This document shows positions 56,863 to 64,000 of a stretch of DNA of 64,000 nucleotides, in pieces (the stretch's first letter is position 1; each line of letters opens with the position of its first letter). The notes below the pieces were generated by a model that did no database searches, was not told the origin of the DNA, and saw only the letters and a list, made by a program, of their open reading frames with translations. The position numbers and the translations under genes are program-made. The stretch spans positions 23,635 through 87,634 of the forward strand of contig JBGVLZ010000039.1 of NCBI GenBank assembly GCA_045124505.1, read 5' to 3'. This DNA comes from RGIG7213 sp045124505 (GTDB lineage: Bacteria; Bacillota; Clostridia; Oscillospirales; CAG-272).

Positions 56863-58982
56863 TATACAAATCTTTGTGCATAACCGCACCGTCGGCAAAG
56901 CTCCTCCGAAGCTTTACCGCATTTAAAGCTTTCGACCATATTTACAGCTCTTTTGGAATTAAGAATGGCTGTTATATCATCGGTAAATATATTGCCGAGG
57001 TGTATGACACCGTCACTGTCAAGACAGCACGGCACTACAGTTCCGTCACAAAGAATACCGAATTGATCTTTCAGTCCGTAACAGAAAAACTTGTCGCCTT
57101 TGATGTCTGCATTGATATCAGGCCACTCAAAACGCTCACCCCATTCAAGATAGATCTTATCCCGTATCTTTACGCCGCGGGTGTTTTCTTTCCATTCGCC
57201 GGATATATTTTCTTTGAGCAGCTGCAGCGATATATCATTTTTGCCATCGTCACACCCCTTGTTCCAAAGGCGGAAAACAACGATAGTTCCCTGTTCTGCC
57301 GCAGCTTTTGCAAACTCCGCAAGCTCATATACATACCTTTTATGAGCATCTTCAGTTCCGTTTTCAAAACTGTGCAAGGATATATTCACTTTATGTAAGC
57401 CTGCTTTTAAAAGCTCTTTTTTCCGCTTATTCAAAAGCGTGCCGTTTGTGGTTATGATCGACTTAAAGCCTCTTTTCCCTGCTGTTTTAATGAATTCTGG
57501 AAGCAGAGGATGTGTCAGCGGCTCTCCCATCAAATGATAATAAATATATTCCGTCTGTCCTTTTAATTTGTCAAGAACAAGGGTAAACTCGTTAATACTC
57601 ATTTGCCTTTTTTCCCTCTTGTGTCCGTGACAAAACGAACAGCTCATATTACATATATTGGTAATTTCTATATATACCTTTCTGTACACGTTTTCCTCTT
57701 TGTTATTTATTCGCCTTTGTCGCACGGGAATTTTTGTATCGCACAAGGTGTAACGCTCACCGCCGAGGATATCGACCGGTATATCAAAGCTTCTCAGCTG
57801 TTCGGCAAAAGCATTAACGTAAAGATCTCCTTTTCCGCTTTGCATAAAGTTTATTGTAAAATCCTCACCTATAGTCATAACCTCGATGAGAAGCATGTCT
57901 TTGGTATTCTTTTCGCCGATATACGCATGGAGATCCTCAACATATTTATCAAGTCCGCACCAATCCATCTTGCCGACATAGCTTATTCCGAATGTTTTTC
58001 CGCGGATACTGTCCTCAACGTATTGCCGCATAAGCCGTTCTTTTTCTTCAAGACTCGTTTCGTCACCGTCAGGGAAAACGGTCAGCAAACGGTTTACCGC
58101 ATTCAGATCCGCCTCTTTTTCGCTTCCGAGGATCACTTGACCTCTTATCACGGTATTCTGCCGTTCAACGTGCCATTCCTTTGCTTTTGCGGAAAGCGTT
58201 ACGGGAATGTAGCTTACCAAGCTGTGTCGGTTAACAGGTGCTTTCAATGCTGAACGGTATTGATGCTGCACGTGCCCGACTATCGGCTGATCTATACCGT
58301 CATCAAGCAAACAAAGCGCACGGTACAGCATTACAGATAAAAACGAGACCGGGCTTCCGTCTGAGGGATTCGCCTTCGCCATCATGGCTTTTTGCGGAAT
58401 GTGCAGATGATATGCGTAAAGTCCTTCACTGTCAAATTCATTCGGATTTAAGCTGTATGGTACGCATGACGTCTTTTTCATAGGCAGTAATGAATCGATC
58501 TCTACAGGCTTATCAAAAAAAGGATATTCATATTCTTCTTTCATAACGGGATCGCTCGGCATATTGATCCTATCACAGCTCAATCCATCCGCACCGTACA
58601 GCTCTGACACATAAAGATACAGGACCGTTTTCAACAACGGATCGATGCCCATGCCGTCGGCTATATAATGGCTGGCGTGCAGAAATATCTTTTTTTCTTC
58701 ACATCCGAATGCAAGCAAATGTCCGCAGCTTTCCTCTGTGCCAAGAACCACACAGCGTCCGTCATTGAATACAGGCACAGGTCTTTCGTTGTGTGTAAGA
58801 ATTATACTGTTTCCGCATTTTTCGGGATATACGCTGAAATAAGGATACCGTTTCATAGCCTTTGCAACGGCACGGCAAAGCGTTTCATGCTCGACACAAT
58901 ACCGCATGGTAATGGCAAGCTTGAAGCTGCTGAAAAAATCTTCGTTAGCGCCGTATAAAAGCGGATTGGGTTTAAAATTCAT
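56862..58982 (-). CDS. Acyltransferase (condensation-like)-radical SAM/SPASM fusion protein
   Basis: A 706-residue two-domain protein. Residues 1-410 resemble the CAT/condensation/alcohol-acetyltransferase superfamily: SHYIADG at 104-110 supplies the catalytic His105 and the DG pair (HxxxDG), and residues 210-260 and 375-400 have the matching core strands. Residues 432-706 are a radical SAM domain with CNMSCSFC (Cys444, 448, 451), HLMGEPLTHP, the TTNGTLL strand, and a C-terminal SPASM-like set of cysteines (634, 645, 652, 653, 688, 696, 699) that could bind extra Fe-S clusters. It would couple acyl transfer or amide formation to a radical reaction, perhaps on a peptide. No precursor peptide gene is next to it. 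The start codon at 58982 lacks a strong Shine-Dalgarno sequence. Confidence 0.82.
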   Translation of the reverse strand: MNFKPNPLLYGANEDFFSSFKLAITMRYCVEHETLCRAVAKAMKRYPYFSVYPEKCGNSIILTHNERPVPVFNDGRCVVLGTEESCGHLLAFGCEEKKIFLHASHYIADGMGIDPLLKTVLYLYVSELYGADGLSCDRINMPSDPVMKEEYEYPFFDKPVEIDSLLPMKKTSCVPYSLNPNEFDSEGLYAYHLHIPQKAMMAKANPSDGSPVSFLSVMLYRALCLLDDGIDQPIVGHVQHQYRSALKAPVNRHSLVSYIPVTLSAKAKEWHVERQNTVIRGQVILGSEKEADLNAVNRLLTVFPDGDETSLEEKERLMRQYVEDSIRGKTFGISYVGKMDWCGLDKYVEDLHAYIGEKNTKDMLLIEVMTIGEDFTINFMQSGKGDLYVNAFAEQLRSFDIPVDILGGERYTLCDTKIPVRQRRINNKEENVYRKVYIEITNICNMSCSFCHGHKREKRQMSINEFTLVLDKLKGQTEYIYYHLMGEPLTHPLLPEFIKTAGKRGFKSIITTNGTLLNKRKKELLKAGLHKVNISLHSFENGTEDAHKRYVYELAEFAKAAAEQGTIVVFRLWNKGCDDGKNDISLQLLKENISGEWKENTRGVKIRDKIYLEWGERFEWPDINADIKGDKFFCYGLKDQFGILCDGTVVPCCLDSDGVIHLGNIFTDDITAILNSKRAVNMVESFKCGKASEELCRRCGYAQRFV

Positions 58983-59253
58983 AAAAAACTCCGTTTGTAT
59001 TATTGTTCATCCGTCTATTTCGTATTTCAAATCACTATTGAAATACAGCTTTCGTTCACCGCTCATTATAACATAAATGCATTGTTTTTGCAAGTGATTT
59101 ATTAAGGCTATCATTTAGCTGATCGTGATATATCATTTTTCAGCCGTTTTCTTGTTAAGCTTCTTAATTCAACTGTAAAGGTGTTGCGCCCTTTCCATTC
59201 GGACCGTACACTCGGTTTGTTCTGTTTTTACCAATCCAAGATTATTACAAATA
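58983..59253. other. Intergenic region without an intact gene
   Basis: About 270 bases upstream of the fusion gene and downstream of the DUF4304 gene. Minus-strand frames show short coding-like scraps around 59160-59245, but none is open from a start codon. It marks the edge of the repeat-rich mobile region. Confidence 0.4.
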
Positions 59254-59337
59254 TGAAGTAATTTCTTGTTTGATATATTTATCAATCCGTTTTAACGCTT
59301 CTTCCGCATCAAACTCATAGAAGGGAGCAGAGTGGTT

Positions 59338-60102
59338 TTACCTTAAACCAAGGCTAACTGCTAATTCGTCAAGATAATCTATATGCCCGTGGTTTGCACC
59401 ATACAGAGTAACATAACCGTCTTTTTCAGCAGTGATGTCTTGTCCCATAAAAACGACACGTTCACCCTTTTTTAAATACTCCTTGCGTCCGTTTTTTAAT
59501 TCGTTATTGTATTCATCTACAGCAGATTGATAATATTCGTCAAATGATTTTTTTGCCTTTTCAAGATCCCCAAAATGACCGTAAATCATACATTCTTCTA
59601 ATAAAATCTGATGATAGAAAATCGTGTCAAACAATGGATAATCCTTGCGATGTGCCAAAATTGCCTCTCTGCTGTTTAAAACGTCAAGGGTAGGAATGAC
59701 AACTTCTTCAATTTCTTTTATTATACTTTTAGATATTTTATTTGCATCTTTGCGAAGGTCATACCACGTTTCCATTCCACCGCTTACAGTTCCGAGTTGC
59801 GACCTGATAGTACACTCATACTCGTGATAATATTTTTTGTCATTGATTGGATTAAAGGCTCTTTCTGTGCATTCCGGAATGCGAATGCCTATGTTTACAC
59901 AAAAAGACTTTTTCATCCCCCATTTGGGTAGAGAACTTTGAAAATTGATTACTTGAGAGATGTCACCCGAAACGAAGCGATGGAGTGTTCTACCGTGTTT
60001 TTTGAATTCGTGCGGCTTCAGCGCCGCATAAACCGATGCTTCAATTTCATCAATTGTTTTTGTAGTGTTTATATCCTTTTGTTTTTTGAAAATATAAAAC
60101 AT
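59338..60102 (-). CDS. DUF4304-like protein, probably shortened by an in-frame stop
   Basis: A 254-residue protein from the ATG at 60102, which has AGAAGGTG upstream. DUF4304 features are AALKPHEFKKHGRTLHRF near the N-terminus and the FCVNIGIRIPECTERAF strand pair. After the stop at 59338-59340 the same frame stays open for 28 codons (NHSAPFYEFDAEEAL... to ...QEITSYL) and ends at 59245; their composition looks coding. So the ancestral protein was probably about 29 residues longer and a point change such as CAA to TAA ended it early. DUF4304 proteins are often found in mobile or toxin-immunity settings. Function unknown. Confidence 0.65.
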   Translation of the reverse strand: MFYIFKKQKDINTTKTIDEIEASVYAALKPHEFKKHGRTLHRFVSGDISQVINFQSSLPKWGMKKSFCVNIGIRIPECTERAFNPINDKKYYHEYECTIRSQLGTVSGGMETWYDLRKDANKISKSIIKEIEEVVIPTLDVLNSREAILAHRKDYPLFDTIFYHQILLEECMIYGHFGDLEKAKKSFDEYYQSAVDEYNNELKNGRKEYLKKGERVVFMGQDITAEKDGYVTLYGANHGHIDYLDELAVSLGLR

Positions 60103-60184
60103 ATAGCACCTTCTGTTTATCTCGTTACAACCATTTGCAACTATTCCTTTTGCAAATCTCTTAAAAATATACTTGGCGAAGCCA

Positions 60185-60406
60185 ATCATAACTTGCCGCA
60201 GGTAATCATAACTGATAACTCGTTTCGCAGATTGGGAAATGAGAAGTTATGAGTTTAGAGTTATAAATTTGGCTCCGCCAAATGTTATGATATGATTGCC
60301 TATTAAAAGACAGTTTTGCCTTAAGGCAAATCATAACACGGCGGAGCCGTTCATAACTTATAACTTGCCCAAAGGGCAATCATAGTTGATTTTGCTTTGC
60401 AAAATC
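60185..60406. repeat. Array of short palindromes with ATCATAAC spacers
   Basis: Five perfect mini-hairpins in about 140 bp: ATTTGGC-TCC-GCCAAAT (60267-60283), TTTGCC-TTAA-GGCAAA (60315-60330), ACGGC-GGA-GCCGT (60338-60350), TTGCCC-AAA-GGGCAA (60365-60379), and GATTTTGC-TTT-GCAAAATC (60388-60406). Between them AATCATAAC/GTTATGAT is repeated in both orientations. The remaining stretch to 60640 holds no supported gene. Confidence 0.65.
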
Positions 60407-60640
60407 ATTCCCACTCTTCTTATGAAGCTTAACTTAACACATTTCGTTTAGTGATTATTGCTTCGTATCCTCTTGATTATCTAATGTATTCGTATTATCC
60501 TGACTTAAAAAGCTCCTATTATCATTTTGTTATCGAGGTTGATAACAAGAATAGTAACATCGTGGATAATAACAAGTGGTATATAGGTATTATAAACGAT
60601 TTTTCCTTAAATTTCAAGGTTTTCAGCTAAGTTTACGTTT

Positions 60641-60970
60641 TTACTCAATATCCACACCCAAATATGACAGTTCTCGCATCAGTTCCCACTCTTCAGCCGC
60701 CGGTGCGATTTCAAAGAAAATCTCGTTAGTGAATTTTGCTTTGTCTGCTACGGGATACGGGAAATAGTCAAACTGTACGGATGCGTGGATTTTACCGCTA
60801 TACTCATATTTGCCGAGCAAGAGATTTAACAGTGTTGTTTTTCCTCTGCCGTTTCTTCCTACAAAGCCAAGTTTCCAATCTGTATCAATTTGAAAATTGA
60901 TATTTTCAAAGATATTGTCGTAGCTGGTGTGGTAGGAAAATGTAAGGTTTTCTATTTTTATCATTGACAT
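60641..60970 (-). pseudogene. Truncated ABC-F ATPase (ribosome-protection type), N-terminal fragment
   Basis: Only 109 residues of a protein that is normally about 490. SMIKIENLTFSYHTSYDNIFENINFQID and the Walker A GRNGRGKTT are those of ABC-F proteins of the Lsa/Vga/Msr group, which displace antibiotics from the ribosome. The frame stops at ELSYLGVDIE, where intact proteins continue into the LSGGEQ signature; the signature, Walker B, linker and second ATPase are gone. What follows is AT-rich repeat DNA. The start has GGAGA upstream and a complete regulatory leader. The fragment cannot be functional as a resistance protein. Confidence 0.8.
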
Positions 60971-61052
60971 ATATAAAATTCTCCTTTGTATGTTGTAGTT
61001 GATACAAAGTCGGTGTCACGGTGACAATTTACTCCGTATGAGTCCCACCGGA

Positions 61053-61109
61053 CTACACCGACATCACACGGAGAAAAATATGTGTAACAACCATTTCTGC
61101 GGTATTCAT
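61053..61109 (-). CDS. Leader peptide 2 of ABC-F attenuator
   Basis: Short frame MNTAEMVVTHIFLRVMSV (18 residues), start at 61109 behind AAGGAAG. Its 3' end lies in a hairpin (GTCGGTGT/ACACCGAC, 61009-61062) just before the ABC-F start. Such peptides allow ribosome stalling by a drug to open the downstream start. Confidence 0.6.
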   Translation of the reverse strand: MNTAEMVVTHIFLRVMSV

Positions 61110-61128
61110 CACAGATTTCACTTCCTTT

Positions 61129-61171
61129 CACAAAAAAATAAGAGCCGCAAGAAAGTCGATTCTTGCAGCTC
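61129..61171 (-). terminator. Attenuator terminator of ABC-F leader
   Basis: GAGCTGCAAGAA-TCGAC-TTTCTTGCGGCTC stem (61142-61171) followed by TTATTTTTTTG on the minus strand. Confidence 0.85.
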
Positions 61172-61236
61172 GTCATAGCATAATTACACCACCATACAAA
61201 GTGGCAAAAGCACTATATAGAGATAAAGAGACTTAT

Positions 61237-61250
61237 AACTTTCTTGCAAT
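61237..61250 (-). promoter_or_regulatory. Putative antiterminator segment
   Basis: Minus-strand ATTGCAAGAAAGTT can pair either with AACTTTTCTTGCAA inside the MINFSCK leader or with the TTTCTTGC arm of the terminator. This is the classic switch of attenuation. Confidence 0.6.
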
Positions 61251-61296
61251 AGGTGCAACAATACCATCAAAAATGGCACTATCGCATATTCCGATT

Positions 61297-61320
61297 TTAT
61301 TTGCAAGAAAAGTTAATCAT
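61297..61320 (-). CDS. Leader peptide 1 of ABC-F attenuator
   Basis: Seven-residue frame MINFSCK with AAAGAGGTGG just upstream, first translated region after the promoter. Its codons overlap the first pairing segment of the attenuator. Confidence 0.6.
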   Translation of the reverse strand: MINFSCK

Positions 61321-61351
61321 CTTTCCACCTCTTTAATTTTAATTTATTCGT

Positions 61352-61380
61352 ATTATATCACAAAACACAGAGAAATGCAA
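61352..61380 (-). promoter_or_regulatory. Sigma-A promoter of ABC-F leader
   Basis: Minus-strand TTGCAT (61375-61380), 17-bp spacer, TATAAT (61352-61357). Confidence 0.8.
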
Positions 61381-61387
61381 TATATAG

Positions 61388-61434
61388 ATTATTATAAAAC
61401 GGCGGCAAGGAGATAATTCACTCCCTGCCGCCGT
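61388..61434 (-). terminator. Terminator after DUF4180 gene
   Basis: ACGGCGGCAGGGAG / CTCCTTGCCGCCGT stem with GTTTTATAAT following on the minus strand. One arm is part of a 40-bp direct repeat with 62321-62360. Confidence 0.75.
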
Positions 61435-61460
61435 TAACATTATGCGAATATCAATTTTGC
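61421..61460 (-). repeat. 40-bp direct repeat, copy 1 (partner 62321-62360)
   Basis: CTCCCTGCCGCCG followed by TTATGCGAATATCAATT appears here and, with a few changes, at the 3' end of tnpV. In tnpV it encodes the last residues AELIFA; here it lies after the DUF4180 gene. It suggests duplication of a tnpV tail. Confidence 0.7.
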
Positions 61461-61470
61461 TTATTGACAA

Positions 61471-61833
61471 TTATCTCGTCAACCTTTCAAGTGCCTCATC
61501 CTGCGTAGCAACAAAGAACACATCCTTGCCTTTATTACTCTCGTAAATAAAATCCTTCAGCGGCTTGCTTGTATAGTGAGAATAATCTCCGAAGATGGCG
61601 AGTTTTGCTTGATAGGTGATGAATTTTTCGAGCATCTCGCCCGCAAGACCTCGACTAAGGATAAAGAAGTCATCGGCTACGGCACTTTTTTCAATGGCAA
61701 TCAGATTTGTGCCTACCTCATATTTAGCGGTCATAATGAGGTCAAGTGCCGATTGCACATCGGTCAATACTTTTTCAGCTCCCGTGATCACGGCAACCGT
61801 TTTTTCATTTCTTATAAATTTCTCAACATTCAT
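61471..61833 (-). CDS. DUF4180-family protein
   Basis: A 120-residue protein from the ATG at 61833, chosen for its GGAG site eight bases upstream; an ATG 15 bases earlier has none. DUF4180 markers are GTNLIAIEKSAVADDFFILSRGLAGEMLEKFITYQAKLAIFGDYSHYTSKPLKDFIYESNKGKDVFF. The family is uncharacterised and often paired with HTH regulators, as here, where it overlaps the XRE gene by eleven bases. It may be the sensor or target of that regulator; this is inferred from gene order only. Confidence 0.85.
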   Translation of the reverse strand: MNVEKFIRNEKTVAVITGAEKVLTDVQSALDLIMTAKYEVGTNLIAIEKSAVADDFFILSRGLAGEMLEKFITYQAKLAIFGDYSHYTSKPLKDFIYESNKGKDVFFVATQDEALERLTR

Positions 61834-62227
61834 TTTCTGTTTCTCCATTTGTTATTTCACGATTGGCAGTTTCCTCCTGCAATATCCTGCGAACCGCCTC
61901 TTTCAATTTTGCATTAGCCGACGATGACGGATCAAAGCACATCGAAAGAAACGATGATAATTGCGTGTCCTCTAACGGCTTCGGCTGAGCATCGTACAAC
62001 TGTCCATGCGGCTCGTCACATCTTCCGAAAATATAATCCAACGATACATTGAAAAAATCCGCATACTTCATCAACACACCGTAAGGCGGAAAGGATTGAG
62101 CGTTTTCATAGCGAAAGATGGCAGGCTGATCTAAATCAAAAACAGCCGCAAGCCTTGCTTGTGAGACGTGTATCCCTTCTCTCAGCTCGGTCAATCTATG
62201 TGCAACAATGGCAGGTTTCTTTTCCAT
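61823..62227 (-). CDS. XRE-family helix-turn-helix regulator
   Basis: A 134-residue DNA-binding protein. The HTH lies at about 10-65: RLTELREGIHVSQARLAAVFDLDQPAIFRYENAQSFPPYGVLMKYADFFNVSLDYIFGR, the common Cro/C1 type. The C-terminal half is helical and acidic, ending in NGETENEC. It has a perfect TTGACA/TATAAT promoter and is first in a two-gene unit with DUF4180. As a solitary regulator in mobile DNA it probably controls its own operon. Confidence 0.9.
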   Translation of the reverse strand: MEKKPAIVAHRLTELREGIHVSQARLAAVFDLDQPAIFRYENAQSFPPYGVLMKYADFFNVSLDYIFGRCDEPHGQLYDAQPKPLEDTQLSSFLSMCFDPSSSANAKLKEAVRRILQEETANREITNGETENEC

Positions 62228-62258
62228 AATATTCTCCCATAATCGTGATAATATAAAT

Positions 62259-62287
62259 ATTATATACGAAATTTATATTATTGTCAA
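62259..62287 (-). promoter_or_regulatory. Consensus sigma-A promoter of XRE gene
   Basis: Minus-strand TTGACA (62282-62287), 17-bp spacer, TATAAT (62259-62264). Confidence 0.85.
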
Positions 62288-62304
62288 TACGCATAATGAA
62301 TTAA

Positions 62305-62332
62305 CGGCAGGGATTTTTATCTCCCTGCCGCC
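62305..62332 (-). terminator. Terminator after tnpV
   Basis: CGGCAGGGA / TCCCTGCCG stem between tnpV and the XRE promoter; loop TTTTTATC. Confidence 0.65.
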
Positions 62333-62339
62333 GCTGACG

Positions 62340-62717
62340 TTATGCGAATATCAATTCTGCATTTACAATTTCTGTGGCTCTGCTGCGGATATTATTCATA
62401 CGACCAACCCACTCCATTTGATTATCCGCTTTGAGTTTTTCCGTCACTCCCTCACGCTCTGCCATCTGTTTTACGAGCCGAAAAAACATATCCTCAGCCT
62501 GCTTGTCGATCTCGGTAAGGTGGTCATTGAGTTTTCCGGTGGTGAGCAAATTGGTGTATAAAACCTTCCGGTTTTGCTTTAGATACCGTAAATGCCGCTG
62601 CCCCCATAAGCCGATTTCGGTTTCTTTTTCGGGTGGTAATTGCAGATCGGGCAGATAATAATCGCCTTGCAAAGTGTAGCGGATGCCGGTTCTTTCGTCT
62701 GTGAAATGCTGTTTCAT
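62340..62717 (-). CDS. tnpV: TnpV-like transposon protein
   Basis: A 125-residue protein resembling TnpV of the Tn4451/Tn4453 mobilisable transposon group: RYTLQGDYYLPDLQLPPEKETEIGLWGQRHLRYLKQNRKVLYTNLLTTGKLNDHLTEID and a C-terminal helical part. TnpV is a small accessory protein of unknown role in these elements. GGTAGGAAC precedes the start; nine bases separate it from the end of the MobV frame. It supports the view that this is an integrated mobilisable element. Confidence 0.85.
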   Translation of the reverse strand: MKQHFTDERTGIRYTLQGDYYLPDLQLPPEKETEIGLWGQRHLRYLKQNRKVLYTNLLTTGKLNDHLTEIDKQAEDMFFRLVKQMAEREGVTEKLKADNQMEWVGRMNNIRSRATEIVNAELIFA

Positions 62718-62726
62718 TGTGTGTTC

Positions 62727-63980
62727 CTACCTTTCATAATTTCTATTTTTTGAGCGTTGCCCACGCTCTTGGGGTTGATTTTTGGGTGCAGGAATCGGCT
62801 CATACATAATGCTCTTTTCCTGCTTTTTGAAGCGTTCAAGAATACCGTCTATAAATTCCTTAACCGCTTTCGGAGCTGCTTTTAATGCTTCAAGGTATGG
62901 GCGGCACTTCTCAGTCAGCTCAGATAACGCTTCCTTCAGCCGAGAAACTTCCGACTGTAACGACCATATTTGCCGTTACAAATATCGGTTTTGGTCTTGC
63001 AATTTTCGCACCTCGGACTCTGCCGAGTAGCTACGCTTCGCAAGAGAAGTCAGCTTCTGATAGTCCTCTGCCGACACGGTGTATTTTCCCGTGAGAGATT
63101 TTTTGCCGGAATTGTCTATCTCCATAAAAGTCATTGAAGCGGTTTTCTTGTCATCATAACGCACCTGCACATCGGCAATTTTCTCTTGCAGATCGGACAG
63201 CCGCTTTTGATCCTGCTTAATTTTGTGTTCAAGCGAGGTGAGATTTTCAGCGGTGCTGCCACGCTCTCCACGGCTAAAACCGTTAAAGCCTGCACTCTGC
63301 ATATGCTCATAAAATTTGTCTTGCAGAACACTGTAGGAAGCGTGATAAACTTGTTTCCCTTTGCTGTTGAGAATGGGATTTCCGTCTTCGTCAAGTGCTT
63401 TTTCGGAACGCCATTTCTTTGAATGGCTTACTTGATGAATGACCTCTTTGACCGTTCCCACAAGTTCGGGGCTCTTGCACCGCTTTGACCAACGGACTTC
63501 TTTATCCACCACCGGCAATGCCATAATGTGCAAATGGTAGTGATAAATCGGTCTGCCGTATTTCTCGGTCATTGCTACGTTCAGCTCGTCAGCGTGCATT
63601 ACGGCTGAAATAATATTGTCCTTGCCGTATATTTTTTCTGCAAAGCGGAACGCTTCTTCATAGAATCTGCAAGCAAAATCATAGCCGCCGTTCTTCTCAA
63701 AATACTCGGTGTTGACATCCATAATCATCTCGTCAAAGACCTTCGCATCGGGTTTCAAGCCTTTCAGCGATACCGTTTCTGCGGCAATCATTTGGTCGAG
63801 ATATTCATTATAGGTCAGCTCACCGCAACCCTTAAAGCTAACGTTCATCGGGGTACGGGAGAGGTCAACGTTCATATTTTCATAACTCTCGTTTTTGCGT
63901 TCAATGTGTCGCTCAAACTTGCCGACAGATGCTCTCGTTCGGGTTTCCACACGAGCGACACTAAAATTTTCCTTCGCCAT
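62727..63980 (-). pseudogene. MobV/Pre-family relaxase interrupted by a stop codon
   Basis: The first 334 codons (62976-63980, good GGAAGTGAG site) encode a plasmid-recombination/MobV relaxase that nicks DNA at an origin of transfer. Catalytic features are HYHLHIMALPVVD (HxH metal site) and HADELNVAMTEKYGRP. A TAA at 62976-62978 follows QNRYL, but the same frame continues as RQIWSLQSEVSRLKEALSE... to ...RSKNRNYER and ends at 62727. This is the usual C-terminal coiled-coil of the family, so the stop is a nonsense change, most simply CAA to TAA. The nicking domain could still be made; the C-terminus would be lost. Confidence 0.85.
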
Positions 63981-64000
63981 CTTCTCACTTCCTTTCCATA

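Noticed and set aside
59160..59245. Short minus-strand scrap reading NRVYGPNGKGATPLQ, faintly like a DNA methyltransferase tail
   Set aside because: Too short, with stops on both sides; the similarity is from memory and could be chance.
60484..60630. 48-codon plus-strand frame (MYSYYPDLKSSYYHF...) before the ABC-F fragment
   Set aside because: No ribosome-binding site or family similarity, and low-complexity AT-rich DNA easily gives such frames; could be a scrap of a lost gene.
60961..61176. 71-codon minus-strand frame across the ABC-F leader
   Set aside because: It is a different frame from both leader peptides and crosses the attenuator; a shadow of conserved RNA structure.
1..64000. tRNA or rRNA genes
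   Set aside because: I looked for T-loop GGTTCGA-type motifs and long conserved rRNA blocks on both strands and saw none that fold convincingly; a covariance search could still find one.

Overview
The window looks like chromosomal DNA of an anaerobic low-to-moderate-GC Bacillota, most likely class Clostridia (gut Oscillospirales or Christensenellales type). The evidence is the gene content: [FeFe]-hydrogenase maturation genes, GGGtGRT and DUF5696 proteins, a glycine riboswitch, DegV, DUF951 and DUF4093 families, lipoproteins, and many consensus TTGACA/TATAAT promoters with 17-bp spacers. This is inference from gene families, not from a marker RNA; I see no rRNA or tRNA gene.

Layout. 1-2.2 kb: the end of a methyltransferase gene, then an SDR oxidoreductase and a queuosine-precursor-type transporter behind a probable preQ1 riboswitch. 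2.2-15 kb: a large carbohydrate-uptake locus read leftwards: a 1004-aa solute-binding protein with carbohydrate-binding-like N-terminal modules, two permease pairs, an NHL/TPR/Yip1 membrane protein and a secreted DUF5696 protein, with no ATPase. 15-23.5 kb: acetyltransferase, Lhr-type helicase, a RAYT (REP-associated transposase) carrying two inverted copies of its own hairpin repeat, purC, a metal-binding HMA protein behind an operator, hemolysin III, pyridoxamine kinase, and an alanine/glycine symporter controlled by a glycine riboswitch. 23.6-27.7 kb: TM1266-hydE-hydG-hydF. 27.7-41.3 kb: two leftward housekeeping operons (holA, DUF4093, gtrA, lipoprotein, HAD, EamA; and membrane protein, lipoprotein, alr, M50 protease, DUF951, prfA, tsaC, coaE, lytic transglycosylase, M18 peptidase) around a phosphate transporter. 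41.3-53.4 kb: metF, an NYN-domain gene with an apparent AUA start and an unknown partner, a PurF homologue lacking the catalytic cysteine, an aldo/keto reductase-ECF-DUF1893 operon, degV, then pduL, an Fe-S scaffold and the GGGtGRT gene. 53.8-59 kb: a MacB-type ABC transporter convergent with an acyltransferase-radical SAM fusion. 59-64 kb: a decaying mobile region with MobV (interrupted by a stop), TnpV, an XRE regulator with DUF4180, a truncated ABC-F resistance-type gene behind an intact attenuation leader, and a DUF4304 gene shortened by a stop.

Most genes sit in tight operons with 1-14 bp gaps or short overlaps, ended by strong hairpin terminators that often serve both convergent neighbours. 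Dispersed palindromic repeats (GTAG-headed REP-like hairpins, and a separate ~77-bp palindrome present three times) fill several intergenic gaps. The most unusual items are the acyltransferase-radical SAM/SPASM fusion, the Cys-less PurF, the carbohydrate locus with its non-lipoprotein binding protein, the RAYT containing its own repeat, and the orphaned ABC-F attenuator.
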